Below the pieces are notes generated by a model. That model was not told the origin of the DNA. It saw only the letters and a list, made by a program, of their open reading frames with translations, and made no database searches. A stretch of DNA of 64,000 nt from Sphaerisporangium fuscum (lineage in GTDB: Bacteria; Actinomycetota; Actinomycetes; Streptosporangiales; Streptosporangiaceae): positions 310,001-374,000 of the forward strand of contig NZ_JAHDTF010000003.1 in the NCBI RefSeq assembly GCF_018531465.1, read 5' to 3'. Below are positions 46,501-56,800 of the stretch, piece by piece. The position numbers were made by a program, and so were the translations under genes. Within the stretch, counting starts at the first letter, position 1, and the number at the start of each line of letters is the position of its first letter.

Positions 46501-49436
46501 AGGCCTACCAGGAGGAGCTGCAGCCCGCCTGGGGCCTGCCGGCCGCGCGGATCGATGCCAACGACCTCGCGACGACGTCCGACGACAGGCGCACCGAGCT
46601 TCGCTACGACGGGCTCGGCCGGCTGGAGAAGGTCTGGCTGCCCGGCCGGGCCACGACGGCCACGCCGAACCGGCAGTTCACCTACACCGTCCGGCAGGAC
46701 GCGGCGTCCTCGATCGCGACCAGGAGGCTCGCCGACGACGGCGTCGTCAGCACGGCGTACACGCTCTACGACGGCTTCGGCCGGGTGCGCCAGACGCAGT
46801 CCACTCCGGCCTCGGGGGCGCCGGGCCGCGTCCTGACCGACACCTGGTACGACTCGCACGGCAACCTGGCCAAGCGGAACGCGCCCTACTACGACCCGGA
46901 CACGTCCGCGGGCACCGTGCTCGGCCTGGTGGCGTCCGACGTGCCGTCGCAGACCGTCTACCAGTACGACCGGGCGGGACGGCAGGTGACGGAGAGCCTT
47001 CGTTCCAGGGGAGCGGAGCTGTGGCGGACCACCACGTCCTATGGCGGGAACTGGAGGAAGGTCGACCCGCCGGCCGGCGGGACCGCGACGCAGACCTTCA
47101 CCGACGCGCGCGGGCGCGTCACCGAGCTGCGGCAGTTCCACGGAGAGTCACCGTCGGGTGCCTACGACGCCACGACCTACCAGTACAGCAAGGCGGGGCG
47201 GCTCGCGAAGGTCACCGATCCCGCGGGCAACGTCTGGCGGTACGGCTACGACCCGCGTGGCCACCTGACCCGTGCCGAGCAGCCCGACCGGGGTGTCACC
47301 ACGACCGGCTACGACGCGAACGGGAACGTCACCTCGCGCACGGACGCCAGAGGCCTGACGATCACGTACGTCTACGACGCGCTGAACAGGAAGACCGCCG
47401 CGTACGAGGGGAGCACCAAGCTCGCCGAGTGGACGTACGACACCCTGTCCAAGGGGCTGCCGACCTCGTCGACGCGGTACACCGGTACGGGCGGCGCGTA
47501 CACCGTCGGGGTGACCGGATACGACGGCCGTGACCGCCCCACCGGGCAGATGGTGACGGTCCCGGGCGGCGACGGCTTCGGGTTCACCACCCTCACCACG
47601 TCGCTCACCTACACCGAGGACGACCAGCCCGCGACCAGGACGCTCCCCGCCGTCGGCGGACTGCCCGCCGAGAAACTGACCTACGGCTACAACGAGCAGG
47701 GCCTGCCGTCCTCCCTCACCAGCGACCGGACCGCGTATGTCGCCGCGGACTACACCGAACTCGGGGAGCTGTCGAGCCGGGCCCTCGGCGAACCCGGACG
47801 TGGTGTCTCACAAATGATCTCGTATGACGAGGCGACCCGCCGCACTATCGGGAGCAGCACCTCGGACGACCAGGGCGATGTGGCGGACCTGTCATACACC
47901 TACGATCCTGCGGGTAACGTCACCAAGCTTGCGGACCAGTCTGACGTGCAATGCCTGCGCAACGACTACCTGCGGCGCCTGGTGGAGGCCTGGACGCCGG
48001 CGAACGGTGACTGCGCCGCGGACCCGGCCACAGGCGCACTCGGCGGCCCGTCGCCGTACTGGCAGAGCTTCGGCTACGACGCCACGGGCGACCGCCTCAG
48101 GGAGACCCGGCACGCGGGCGCCGGTGACATCACCGCGACCTCCACGTATCCGGCGGCGGGAACACCCCGGCCGCACGGGGTCACGTCCGTGCACAGGCAG
48201 GGCCCCGGCCTCGACCGAACCGACGATTTCACCTACGACGCGGCCGGCAACCTCACCAACCGGACGGCCGGGGCCTCCGCACAGACCCTGACCTGGGACA
48301 GCGAGGGCCTGCTCGCCTCGGTCGCGGAGGGAGCGAAGACCGTCTCCTACCTGTACGACGCGGACGGCGGCCGGCTGATCCGGCGGGAAGGCTCCACGAC
48401 CACCCTGTACGCGGGCGACACCGAGGTCACGGTCAGCGGCGGAACCGTGACAGCGACCCGTTACTACCGGCACGGCGACCAGGTGATCGCGGTGCGGCCG
48501 GGTGGCGGATCGCTGTCCTGGCTGGTCTCCGACCTCAACGGCACGGCGATCGCCGCGGTCGACGGGCGGACTCTGGCGGTCAGCAGGCGCAGGTACCTGC
48601 CCTTCGGCGAACCGCGCGGGTCGGCCCCGGCGAGCTGGCCCGGTGATCGCGGTTTCGTCGGCGGCGTCCAGGACGAGACAGGACTGACGCAGCTCGGCGC
48701 CCGCGCCTACGACCCGGCCACCGGGCAGTTCGCCTCGGTCGACGCCATCGCCGACCACGCCGAGCCGCAGCAGGTGAACGGCTTCGCGTACGCCGGCAAC
48801 AGCCCGGTCACCCTTGCCGACGCAGACGGGATGAAGGCGAAGAAGGCGCCCAAGGTGGTGAAGGCGAAGCCGTCGAACCCCACGTCCCGACAGAAGCCGC
48901 AGAAGGTACAAACCCAAAAGACCTACCACGAGTACATGCCGAAACCCAACAGGAAACCCGGGGGCGGCTCACCCTGGCCCAACTCCGTCCTCACGGTTCT
49001 CCTGAACAGGGTCCTGAACTATCTGGCGGGCCCTCAGACGCGATCGGCCTATGAGCCGATCACGATCTGGGACGGGGAGTTCACCTACGCCACTTACGAG
49101 TCGGGCTGGGACGGGCCGGACGACGACGAGGCGTACCCGCAGCCGGCGAGCTACGGGGACGTCGACGACGTCATGGATCCGCCGGGGCCGAGCTGTGGGA
49201 ACTGGAGCGACTGCCTCCCGCCTCCGAACAACGGTGAGGCGCCGCCGTTCCTGACCGCGCCGCGCCCGAGCGGCGGAGCTCCGGCCGCCGCCTACCAACC
49301 GGTCCCCGGTGTCCCGTTCGCCTCCCCGCTCCGCGACCCGGGCGCGAGCACCGAGAAGACGGCGAGCCTGGAGGTGTACCTCGGTCCGCCGTCGACGGCC
49401 GAGGCTCGCACGCACGGCCTGGACGGCCGCCGGTGA
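43560..49436 (+). CDS. Secreted RHS/YD-repeat protein (RHS1)
   Basis: A 1958-residue protein. The ATG is fixed by GGAGGTGCTC; a longer frame upstream lacks a ribosome site. A signal sequence (MVRWIGRLLSVGIALMLPL) precedes a beta-rich N-terminal region with the actinobacterial RHS landmark TNNQPSWAGEGFD. YD repeats follow (YDALNRKTAAYEG and others, about residues 1000-1650), then the RHS core LGARAYDPATGQFASVDA at about 1713. The C-terminal 200 residues after DGMKAKKAPK are low-complexity, Pro/acidic-rich and share nothing obvious with RHS2. Such proteins form a shell around a variable C-terminal toxin; here a toxin fold is not recognisable. It is coupled to the LamG gene by GTGA. Confidence 0.9.
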   Translation: MVRWIGRLLSVGIALMLPLSTCGGTSLAAGKRGQAAVSRPEPVKVEAAGRRAVPVDAEAKDVLRETPKVVWPSASTIRVDQGDVRVEVLDRAAAAKADVSGVLFHTTATSESGPKSAANANEAERTARITIDYGGFAHAYGGDWATRLSVMRLGKNGERTRVPAANDMARQTLTARVADAEGLYALTSTASGPMGSYAPTSLAPTAIWQVGLQSGDFEWSYPMRVPPVPGGAPDLALSYSSGGIDGHAAATNNQPSWAGEGFDLNAGGYIERSYKPCKEDGQAASGDLCWGSYNGKVAQSVTAILPDLTSELVLDERTSVWKAERDSGYRVELLTSTTNGNGDDNGEYWRLTGPDGTQYFFGRNRLPGWAAGNPETKSVLTVPVFGNNSGEPCSSATFATSSCSQAYRWYLDYVVTPHGDVTSYFYEQEANYYAKNGGTPVAYARAGHLGHIDYGQRDGQVFSTAPAARVVFTPAGRCLDGSACTQQTPQDWPDTPWDQACGAASCPVASPTFWTSQRLAKITTQVRDGTMFRDVDSWTLNHQYPRTGDAGSPMLWLNSIAHSGHVGGGTSSLPAVRFDGDSFPNRVVSDPVDQLALKKRRVTKIYNELGGVVEVTYAPNECTTTALPAPDSNTKRCFPEYWVPEGAPAPKLDFFHKYVVNQVTERDLAGLNTPKVTSYQYIGGAWAHDDLEMVPDARKSWGQWRGFLRVKVRTGSAALGVPQTLTEHLFLQGMDGDLNADNTHKHAEVVDSRGVSTPDLPVRRGFSRETATYEGDGGALVSMSLNDPWESSAPTAQRARSSGTLAAYLTGVKRVRTRTALAEGGYRDTDQQIDYDDYGFHRQTNDLGDVSTAADDECTKVSYARNTDAWILSTISRVEKYGAACDATPSFPADAISDTRYFYDGSATLGAAPTKGDATRREELSDWSSGPVYTPVSRASYDAHGRVVEEYDARDAKTTTTYTPATGGPVTKVTTVDPLGQAYQEELQPAWGLPAARIDANDLATTSDDRRTELRYDGLGRLEKVWLPGRATTATPNRQFTYTVRQDAASSIATRRLADDGVVSTAYTLYDGFGRVRQTQSTPASGAPGRVLTDTWYDSHGNLAKRNAPYYDPDTSAGTVLGLVASDVPSQTVYQYDRAGRQVTESLRSRGAELWRTTTSYGGNWRKVDPPAGGTATQTFTDARGRVTELRQFHGESPSGAYDATTYQYSKAGRLAKVTDPAGNVWRYGYDPRGHLTRAEQPDRGVTTTGYDANGNVTSRTDARGLTITYVYDALNRKTAAYEGSTKLAEWTYDTLSKGLPTSSTRYTGTGGAYTVGVTGYDGRDRPTGQMVTVPGGDGFGFTTLTTSLTYTEDDQPATRTLPAVGGLPAEKLTYGYNEQGLPSSLTSDRTAYVAADYTELGELSSRALGEPGRGVSQMISYDEATRRTIGSSTSDDQGDVADLSYTYDPAGNVTKLADQSDVQCLRNDYLRRLVEAWTPANGDCAADPATGALGGPSPYWQSFGYDATGDRLRETRHAGAGDITATSTYPAAGTPRPHGVTSVHRQGPGLDRTDDFTYDAAGNLTNRTAGASAQTLTWDSEGLLASVAEGAKTVSYLYDADGGRLIRREGSTTTLYAGDTEVTVSGGTVTATRYYRHGDQVIAVRPGGGSLSWLVSDLNGTAIAAVDGRTLAVSRRRYLPFGEPRGSAPASWPGDRGFVGGVQDETGLTQLGARAYDPATGQFASVDAIADHAEPQQVNGFAYAGNSPVTLADADGMKAKKAPKVVKAKPSNPTSRQKPQKVQTQKTYHEYMPKPNRKPGGGSPWPNSVLTVLLNRVLNYLAGPQTRSAYEPITIWDGEFTYATYESGWDGPDDDEAYPQPASYGDVDDVMDPPGPSCGNWSDCLPPPNNGEAPPFLTAPRPSGGAPAAAYQPVPGVPFASPLRDPGASTEKTASLEVYLGPPSTAEARTHGLDGRR

Positions 49437-52400
49437 TCCGGATCCGGGCCGCCGTGGCGGCCGTGGCGGTGACCGCACTGCTCACGGCCGCCGGACCCGT
49501 CGCCTCGGCCGGGACCTCGCCGGAACCACCGATCCCCCCGGGAAACGAGGCCGCCGTACCGGCTGGGACGACGCCGAACCCAGCGGGGCCTGTGCGGGGG
49601 CCGGCCTTCGCGGAGACCGAAGCGGACGGAATCCGCATGGCACGGCGGCTCGGCCGCCGCGTGCAGGTACAGGCCGCGGGGTCGGAGACGACCGAGGTGT
49701 TCGCCGATCCGGACGGTGACCTCACCGCCGAGATCCACCCGTTTCCGGTGCGGGCCAGGCGGGGAGACGGCTGGGCGGCGATCGACACCACGCTGCGGCG
49801 GCGCGCCGACGGCCGGATGGAACCGGTCGCCGTCGCCGCCGACGTCTCCCTCTCCGGGGGCGGTGAAGGTCCGCTCGCCACGATCAGGCGGCACGGTCGC
49901 ACGCTCTCCTTCAATTGGCCGGCGCCGCTGCCCTCTCCGGACCTCGACGGGCCGAAGGCCACGTACCGCGACGTCCTGCCCGGTGTGGATCTGGTCGCCG
50001 AGGTCACCGAGGCGGGGTTCTCGGAGGTGCTGGTGGTCAAGAACGCCGAGGCCGCCCGGGATCCGCGGCTCCGGCGGCTGCGGTTCGGGGTGTCGGCGGA
50101 CGGCTTGAAGATGCGCGTGGGCAAGAACGGCGGCCTGTCGGCCCTCGACGCGCGGGGCCGCACGCTGGTGTCGAGCGCCGGGCCCTGGATGTGGGATTCG
50201 ACCAGGCAGGGCGGCGCGGTGGGCGAGGGGAGGCGCAGGCCCATCGGGGTCGAGGTCACGGGCGGCGGGATCGACCTGATTCCCGACGCCGGGCTGCTCA
50301 CGGACCGTACCGCCGTCTTCCCGCTCTACATCGACCCGTCCTTCGAGGTGCTGGAGCAGCACTGGGTACTGGTCAGCGAGGCGTACCCGTCCGCGTCCTG
50401 GGTGGACTCGGGGTTCAACGCCCGTTCGGGAGCCAGTCCCGATGAAACGGTCAACGGCGTCTTCGCCCCTTTCTACCGGTCGTTCTTCCAGCTGTTCACC
50501 GCCCCCTTGATCGGTAAGATCATCAAGACGGCCAAGTTCCAGGCGTTCGTCGAGCGGGCGTACGACTGCACGCCCGCCGAGTGGCAGCTGTGGCGCACCG
50601 GTCCGATCAGTGTCGAGACGACCTGGCAGAACCAGCCCTCCTGGCTGCGGAAGATCGGCTCGAAGAGCGACTCCCACGGCGGAGACCCGGTCAAGTGCCA
50701 GCCCGACATGGTGGGCTTCGATCTGACCTCCTTCCTCACCGAGGAACTGGCGGCCGGTTCCGAGACCGTCACCATCGGCCTGCGCGGGGCCGAGGCGACG
50801 CACACCGGCGGCAAGGAGTTCCGGCTCCGCGACCTGATCTTCGCGGTGGAGTACAACACGGCCCCCGAGGTGCCGAAGCCCGTCGAGACGAGCGGCGGCA
50901 TGCGGTGCGCGCAGGACTGGACCGGCGTTCACGTCCGGACCACCACTCCCGAGTTGAACGTGACACTGTACGACGCCGAGCAGCGCGTCAGGGCGACGTA
51001 CGAATGGCAGGCCGAGGACGGCACGCCGCTCGGATCGGTGTCCACGGAGTACGGCACGCCCGATGTCGGCCACACGGTGGTGATCCCCGACGGCGTCCTG
51101 ACGAACGGCGGCCGGTACCGCTGGCACGCGCGGGCCGACGACGGCGACGCGACCACCGCCTGGTCGCCCTGGTGCCAGTTCACCGTCGACACCCAGCCGC
51201 CCGCGACCTCCCCGGTCATCTCCTCGGCCGAGTTACCCGCCGGCAGCCGCAACGGGTGGCAGTACCAGCCGGCGACCTTCACCTTCACCGCGGGCGGCTC
51301 CGCCGACGTCGTCGCCTTCAAGTACGGGCTGAACACCTACCCGGCCACGCTGGTCACGGCCGACACGCCGGGCGGGAAGGCAGCCGTCACCCTGACCTCC
51401 ACCAGGAGCGGGAGCAACTACGTCTCCGCCCAGGGCATCGACAGGGCGGGGAACTCCGGTCCGATCCGCACCTACTCCTTCACCCTCCAGCGGGTCAGCG
51501 GCCCGATCGCCTGGTGGCAGCTGAACGACGGCTCGGGCGGCACCGCCACGGACAGCGCGGGCAACCTGCACCCGGTCACCTTCCTGGGCGGCGCGACCTG
51601 GAGCGCGGGACGCGGCGACGGGGGCATGCGCCTCGACGGCACGACCGGCGAGGGGACGACCGGGCATCCCGTCGTCGACACGACCAAGAGCTTCACCGTG
51701 ATGGGCTGGGTCAAGCTCGACAACCGGAACAGCGACTGGCCGATCCTGACCCAGGACGGCCCGGGGGCGAGCGGCCTCGCGCTCGCCTACAACTGGCTCT
51801 CGCAACGCTGGTCGCTCTGCGTCCGGCCGCCGGACGGCGAGTCGTGCGCGCTCGCGAACACGACCGCGCAGGCCGGAGCGTGGACGCACGTCGCGGGAGT
51901 GTACGACGCCGAGCGGCACGAGCTCCGGGTCCATGTGAACGGCCGGCTCGCGGGGACGGCGCCGTACACCGGGTCGTTCAGCGCGGACGGTCCGCTGCGC
52001 CTGGGGAAGATGACCCGATCGGATGGGTTCGCCTGGTTCCTGCCGGGCGAAATGGACGACGTCCGCGTGTTCGGCAGGGTCGTTTCCCCCACCGAACTGC
52101 GCCTGCTGATGGCAGGGCCGAGCTACCTGCCGAGCGGCGAGTGGAAGCTGGACGAGGGCGCCGGGAGCGTACTGGCCGACGAGACCGGCGACGGGCACAC
52201 GATGGTGACCTCCCCGTCCGGCACGTCCTGGACGACCGGCAGGCACGGCGGCGCGCTGCACCTCGACGGCGCCGGCGGATACGCCTACGCGGCGGGCCCG
52301 GTGCTGCGGACGGACAGGAGCTTCAGCGTCGCCACCTGGGTCCGCCTGGCAAGCCTTCGCGACTACGCCGCGGCCGTCAGCCAGGACGGCGACGACGACG

Positions 52401-53836
52401 GCAGCGCCTTCAGCCTCGGCTACAAGAAGAACTGGGGCCGGTGGAACTTCGCCGTGGCGGGCGACGCGGACCACCGGGACGGGGCCTACTCGAACTCCTT
52501 GCCGGTAGCCGGTGTCTGGACCCACCTGGCCGGGGTGTACGACGCGGGCATGGGGCAGGTCCGGCTGTACGTCGACGGCCGGCTCGCCGGATCCGCCGCC
52601 CAGCCGTCCGCGGGGGCGAGCGGCGGCTCGTTCGTGGCCGGGGCCGGGCGCGGCTCCGGCATGCGGACGACATTCTGGCCGGGCGACCTCGACGACGTAC
52701 ACGTCGTGGACCGGGTGCTGAGCGCCGGGGAGATCCAGCAGATCATGAACGCCTCGCCCACCACGCCGGGCGGGATCTTCCGGCTCGACGAGGGCGCGGG
52801 GACGACCACCGCCGACGCGAGCGGCAACGGCAACACGCTTCAGGTGGCGGACGACGTCGCCTGGACGGGCGGCGTGCTCGGCAGTTCGCTCGCGTTCAAC
52901 GGCTCGGCCACCAGGGGCGCGAACGCGAACGGCCCGCTGATCCGCACCGACACGGACTTCACGGTCGCCGCGTGGGTCCGGCGCGACGCGAGGACGCCGA
53001 AGGCGCGCGCGGTCGCGCTCAGCCAGGACGGCCAGGTCAACAGCGGCTTCAGGCTCGGATACGACGCGGACCTCGACCGCTGGGAGATCGACGCCCCGAA
53101 GTCGGACTCCTCGGGCGCCCCGACGGTCCGGGTCACCTCCAGGAGCCTCGCCCTCACCGGGCGGTGGACCCACCTCGCGGGTGTCCTCAAGGCCGAGACC
53201 GGCATGTTGCAGCTTTACGTCGACGGTGTGCTCCAGGGCAGCGCGACGCTCTATCGCACCTGGACGGCCACCGGCTCGTTCGCCATCGGCCGCGGTCAGC
53301 GGGACGGTTGGTGGGGCGACAATTGGGCCGGTGCGGTCGACGACGTACGGGTGGGCCAGTTCGCCGCCTCGGCCGCGCAGGTGCGCGAGATGTACGGCAT
53401 GCCGGATCCTCCCGCCCCGGGCTCGATCAAGATCAGGTCCGTGGGCTCAGGGCTGTGCCTGACCGAGCAGGGCGGGCCGAGCGGCTTCCTCTACCAGGGC
53501 TCCTGTGACGCGGTCACACCCGCGCAGACCCTCGAGACGACCGGCTCGGCTCACCGCGTCACCACCCTCCACCCGCTTTACGGCCCAGGCTGCATGGGCC
53601 TCGACCCCTACTGGAGCACGACACGTCCGGCGGACGGCTCCTGCGCCGACACCATCGACACCACGCTCCTGCTCAAACCCGTGATCAGCCCCCTGCGCGG
53701 CTTCCAGATCGTTTTCAGCGACTTGGGCCGGTGCCTCGCCATCGCCGGAGACTCCACCGCGAGCGGTGCCGACACGACCTTCGCGACCTGCGACCCGACC
53801 TCCAGGGGACAGATCTTCGCCTTCGACACACGCTGA
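49433..53836 (+). CDS. Secreted LamG-domain protein with lectin-like tail
   Basis: A 1467-residue exported protein with signal peptide (VTALLTAAGPVASAG). Order of regions: N-terminal domain (30-300), a DNRLRE-like beta domain (about 300-470, WQLWRTGP...ETTWQNQPSW), a fibronectin-like module (480-610), three LamG/concanavalin-like domains (about 690-890, 900-1105, 1110-1320; repeated motifs AWTHVAGVYD, VWTHLAGVYD, RWTHLAGVL and DDVRVFGRV, DDVHVVDRV, DDVRVGQF), and a ricin-type beta-trefoil (1331-1467). Codon 601 is TTA. LamG proteins often neighbour RHS genes in actinomycetes; a surface or glycan-binding partner role is inferred. Confidence 0.9.
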   Translation: MIRIRAAVAAVAVTALLTAAGPVASAGTSPEPPIPPGNEAAVPAGTTPNPAGPVRGPAFAETEADGIRMARRLGRRVQVQAAGSETTEVFADPDGDLTAEIHPFPVRARRGDGWAAIDTTLRRRADGRMEPVAVAADVSLSGGGEGPLATIRRHGRTLSFNWPAPLPSPDLDGPKATYRDVLPGVDLVAEVTEAGFSEVLVVKNAEAARDPRLRRLRFGVSADGLKMRVGKNGGLSALDARGRTLVSSAGPWMWDSTRQGGAVGEGRRRPIGVEVTGGGIDLIPDAGLLTDRTAVFPLYIDPSFEVLEQHWVLVSEAYPSASWVDSGFNARSGASPDETVNGVFAPFYRSFFQLFTAPLIGKIIKTAKFQAFVERAYDCTPAEWQLWRTGPISVETTWQNQPSWLRKIGSKSDSHGGDPVKCQPDMVGFDLTSFLTEELAAGSETVTIGLRGAEATHTGGKEFRLRDLIFAVEYNTAPEVPKPVETSGGMRCAQDWTGVHVRTTTPELNVTLYDAEQRVRATYEWQAEDGTPLGSVSTEYGTPDVGHTVVIPDGVLTNGGRYRWHARADDGDATTAWSPWCQFTVDTQPPATSPVISSAELPAGSRNGWQYQPATFTFTAGGSADVVAFKYGLNTYPATLVTADTPGGKAAVTLTSTRSGSNYVSAQGIDRAGNSGPIRTYSFTLQRVSGPIAWWQLNDGSGGTATDSAGNLHPVTFLGGATWSAGRGDGGMRLDGTTGEGTTGHPVVDTTKSFTVMGWVKLDNRNSDWPILTQDGPGASGLALAYNWLSQRWSLCVRPPDGESCALANTTAQAGAWTHVAGVYDAERHELRVHVNGRLAGTAPYTGSFSADGPLRLGKMTRSDGFAWFLPGEMDDVRVFGRVVSPTELRLLMAGPSYLPSGEWKLDEGAGSVLADETGDGHTMVTSPSGTSWTTGRHGGALHLDGAGGYAYAAGPVLRTDRSFSVATWVRLASLRDYAAAVSQDGDDDGSAFSLGYKKNWGRWNFAVAGDADHRDGAYSNSLPVAGVWTHLAGVYDAGMGQVRLYVDGRLAGSAAQPSAGASGGSFVAGAGRGSGMRTTFWPGDLDDVHVVDRVLSAGEIQQIMNASPTTPGGIFRLDEGAGTTTADASGNGNTLQVADDVAWTGGVLGSSLAFNGSATRGANANGPLIRTDTDFTVAAWVRRDARTPKARAVALSQDGQVNSGFRLGYDADLDRWEIDAPKSDSSGAPTVRVTSRSLALTGRWTHLAGVLKAETGMLQLYVDGVLQGSATLYRTWTATGSFAIGRGQRDGWWGDNWAGAVDDVRVGQFAASAAQVREMYGMPDPPAPGSIKIRSVGSGLCLTEQGGPSGFLYQGSCDAVTPAQTLETTGSAHRVTTLHPLYGPGCMGLDPYWSTTRPADGSCADTIDTTLLLKPVISPLRGFQIVFSDLGRCLAIAGDSTASGADTTFATCDPTSRGQIFAFDTR

Positions 53837-53895
53837 TCGTTTCCTGGCTCTTCTCCTCCTCAGCACCGCGTCCTCTCTACGAACTGGAGGTGGTA

Positions 53896-56800
53896 GTGAA
53901 CCGGCTCAAGTGGTTCGCGGCAACACTGGCGGCGTCCTTCGTGATCCCCCTGCCGCAGATGACGAGCGCGGCGTCCGCGACGCCGGACAAGCCGCACCTG
54001 ACGCGGCTCGACAGCGACGAGCGGCCCGTTCCCGGGAAGGCGGCGCCGCCCAGAGCGCTGCCTCCCGACCCGGAGCGGGCCGTCGAGATGCGCACCAGCC
54101 CGGCCGTCACATGGCCGGGAACGGGCAAGGGCGCCGTACGCGCCCTTGCCGGGACCGGTCCGCAGGTGAGCGTGCTCGACCGCGCGACCACAGCACGGGC
54201 GGGCGTACGCGGCGTGCTCTTCCGCGTGGGTGGCGCCTCCCGGCTCAACGGGGCCGCCGCCGGGGCGGACGTGCCGGTGGAGATCGACTACTCCGGTTTC
54301 AGGAACGCCTACGGCGGTGACTGGGCCAGCCGATTAACCGTCGTACGGCTCCCCGAATGCGCGCTCACCACGCCCACCGTCGCCGCATGCGCGAAGCCCA
54401 CGGCCACGAAGAGCAGTAACCATCTCAAGGCGGGCAAACTGTCGGCGACGCTGCCCGCGGGCGGCCTGTTCGCGGTCACGGCGGCCTCCGGTGGCTCGGC
54501 CGGGAGCTACAAGCCGACATCGCTGTCCCCCTCGGCGACTTGGCAGGTCGGGACGCAGTCGGGCGACTTCACCTGGAGCTATCCGATCGATTCCCCCGAC
54601 CTGCCCGGCATCGGACCCGACATCGATCTCTCCTACTCCTCGAGCTCCGTCGACGGGCGTGTCTCGGCGACCAACAACCAGCCGAGCTGGCTCGGCGAAG
54701 GGTTCGACTACCAGGCCGGATACATCGAACGGTCGTACAAGTCGTGCAAGGACGACGGTGCCGCCGCGACCCCTGGCGACGAGTGCTGGTCGACCTGGAA
54801 CGCGCACGTCGTCCTGCCCGGCGTGGCGGGCGAACTCGTGCGCGACGCCACCGACACCACCAAGTGGCGGGTCGAGGAGGACGACGGCTGGCGCGTCGAC
54901 CTGCTGACCGGCGCGGTCAACGGCGACGACGGCGACGCGGGCAAGGACAAGGGCGAGCACTGGCGGCTGACCTCGCCCGACGGCACGCAGTACTTCTTCG
55001 GGCTCAACCGGCTGCCCGGATGGACGTCCGGCAAGCCCGAGACCAACTCCACCTGGACCGTCCCGGTGTACGGCAACAACGCGGGAGAGCCGTGCAACGC
55101 GGCGGGCTGGTGCCAGCAGGCGTACCGCTGGTCACTCGACTATGTCGTCGACCCCCACGGCGACGTCATGTCGATCTACTACAACAAGGACGTCAACCAC
55201 TACGCGCGAGGCGGCACGGCGGTCACGCCGTACGCGCGCGGCGGCGAGGTGGACCGCATCGAGTACGGCCAGCGGGACCAGCAGGTGTACTCGACGACCG
55301 CGCCTGGCAGGGTGGTCTTCACGACGGCCGGCCGGTGCATCCCCGGATCGGCGTGCACCCAGGCGAGCCCCCAGGACTGGCCGGACACGCCCTGGGACCA
55401 GAGCTGTGACGCCTCCAGCTGCGCGATCACCTCACCGACGTTCTGGAGCGCCAAGCGCCTCGCGAAGATCACCACACAGGTCTACTCGGACGGGGGCTAC
55501 CGGGACGTCGACTCCTGGACCTTCACCCACTCGTTCCCCGCCGCGGGCGACGGCAGCGGGGCCGCGCTGTGGCTCGACTCGATCGTCCACTCCGGTCACA
55601 CCGGCGGCACACTCTCCCTCCCGCCGGTCCGCTTCGACGGGACCACGATCGCCAACCGGGTCGCCGGCGACAGCGACGACCGCGTCGCGATGAAGAAACG
55701 GCGCCTCTCCTTCATCTACAACGAGACCGGCGGGCGCGTCGGCGTCACCTACTCCCTGGAGTGCCAGGCCGGGATGACCGCGCCCGCTCCGGACGCCAAC
55801 ACCAAGAAGTGCTTCCCCGCCTTCTGGACCCCTGAAGGCGCGCCCGCCCCCGAACTGGACTGGTGGCAGAAGCCCGTCGTCACCCAGGTCGTCGAGGAGG
55901 ACCTGGTCGGCGGCAACAGCAGGGAGATCACGCAGTACGAGTACTTCGGCGACCAGGACATCCAGGGGGCCGCGTGGCGCCGGGACGACTCGGAACTGGT
56001 TCCCGACAAGTACAAGACCTGGGGTCAGTGGCGCGGGTTCGCCAAGGTCAGGATCCGGTCCGGCGACCCGGCCAAGGGGCCGCAGGACGTGTCCGAGCAG
56101 GTGTTCTACCGAGGGATGGACGGTGACCTCAAGGCCGGCGGCGGCACCAGGACCGCGCGGGTGTACGACTCGCAGGGCGGCACCCGTCCCGACACCCAGG
56201 TCCTCAAGGGCTTCGTCAGGGAGACGACCGAGTACAACGGACCGAACGGCGCCTGGAGCGAGCGGACCGTCTCCGAGCCCCAACTGATCGGGATGACGGC
56301 GCACCGGGCAAGACCGGACGGGGGACCCGAGCTCCAGGCCTGGCTGACCGAGGAGAAGACCGAGACCACGTACACCGCCCTCGCCGGCGGCCGGGTCCGG
56401 GTCACCGAGAACCGCAGGCACTTCGACTCCCTCGGCATGGTCGACCAGGTGTACGACCTCGGTGACACGTCGACCACGGCGGACGACACCTGCACGACGA
56501 TCACCTACGCGCGCAACGAGAGCCGTTGGATCATGGACACCCGGTCGCAGGTCGTCGAGGTCTCGGCGCCGTGCGGGACCACGCCGAGCTATCCGGGCGA
56601 CCTCCTCTCGGGGAAGCGCTACTACTACGACGGCTCCACGTCCTGGGGGGCGGCTCCGGCGCGGGGCGACGTGACAAAGGCCGAGGAGATGGCCTCCTTC
56701 GACGGGGACAAGCCGGAGTACGCCAAGTCCGGCAGCGCCGTCTTCGACCAGCACGGCCGTGTGACCGAGGAGTACGACGCCTACGACCACAAGGAGACGA

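Noticed and set aside
46400-48800. Possible CRISPR-like or satellite repeats in the RHS genes
   Set aside because: The periodicity is the degenerate YD protein repeat; DNA copies are not regularly spaced or identical.
50581-53508. A 975-codon plus-strand frame inside the LamG gene
   Set aside because: Arg/Ala-rich shadow in another frame of a gene with clear domains.
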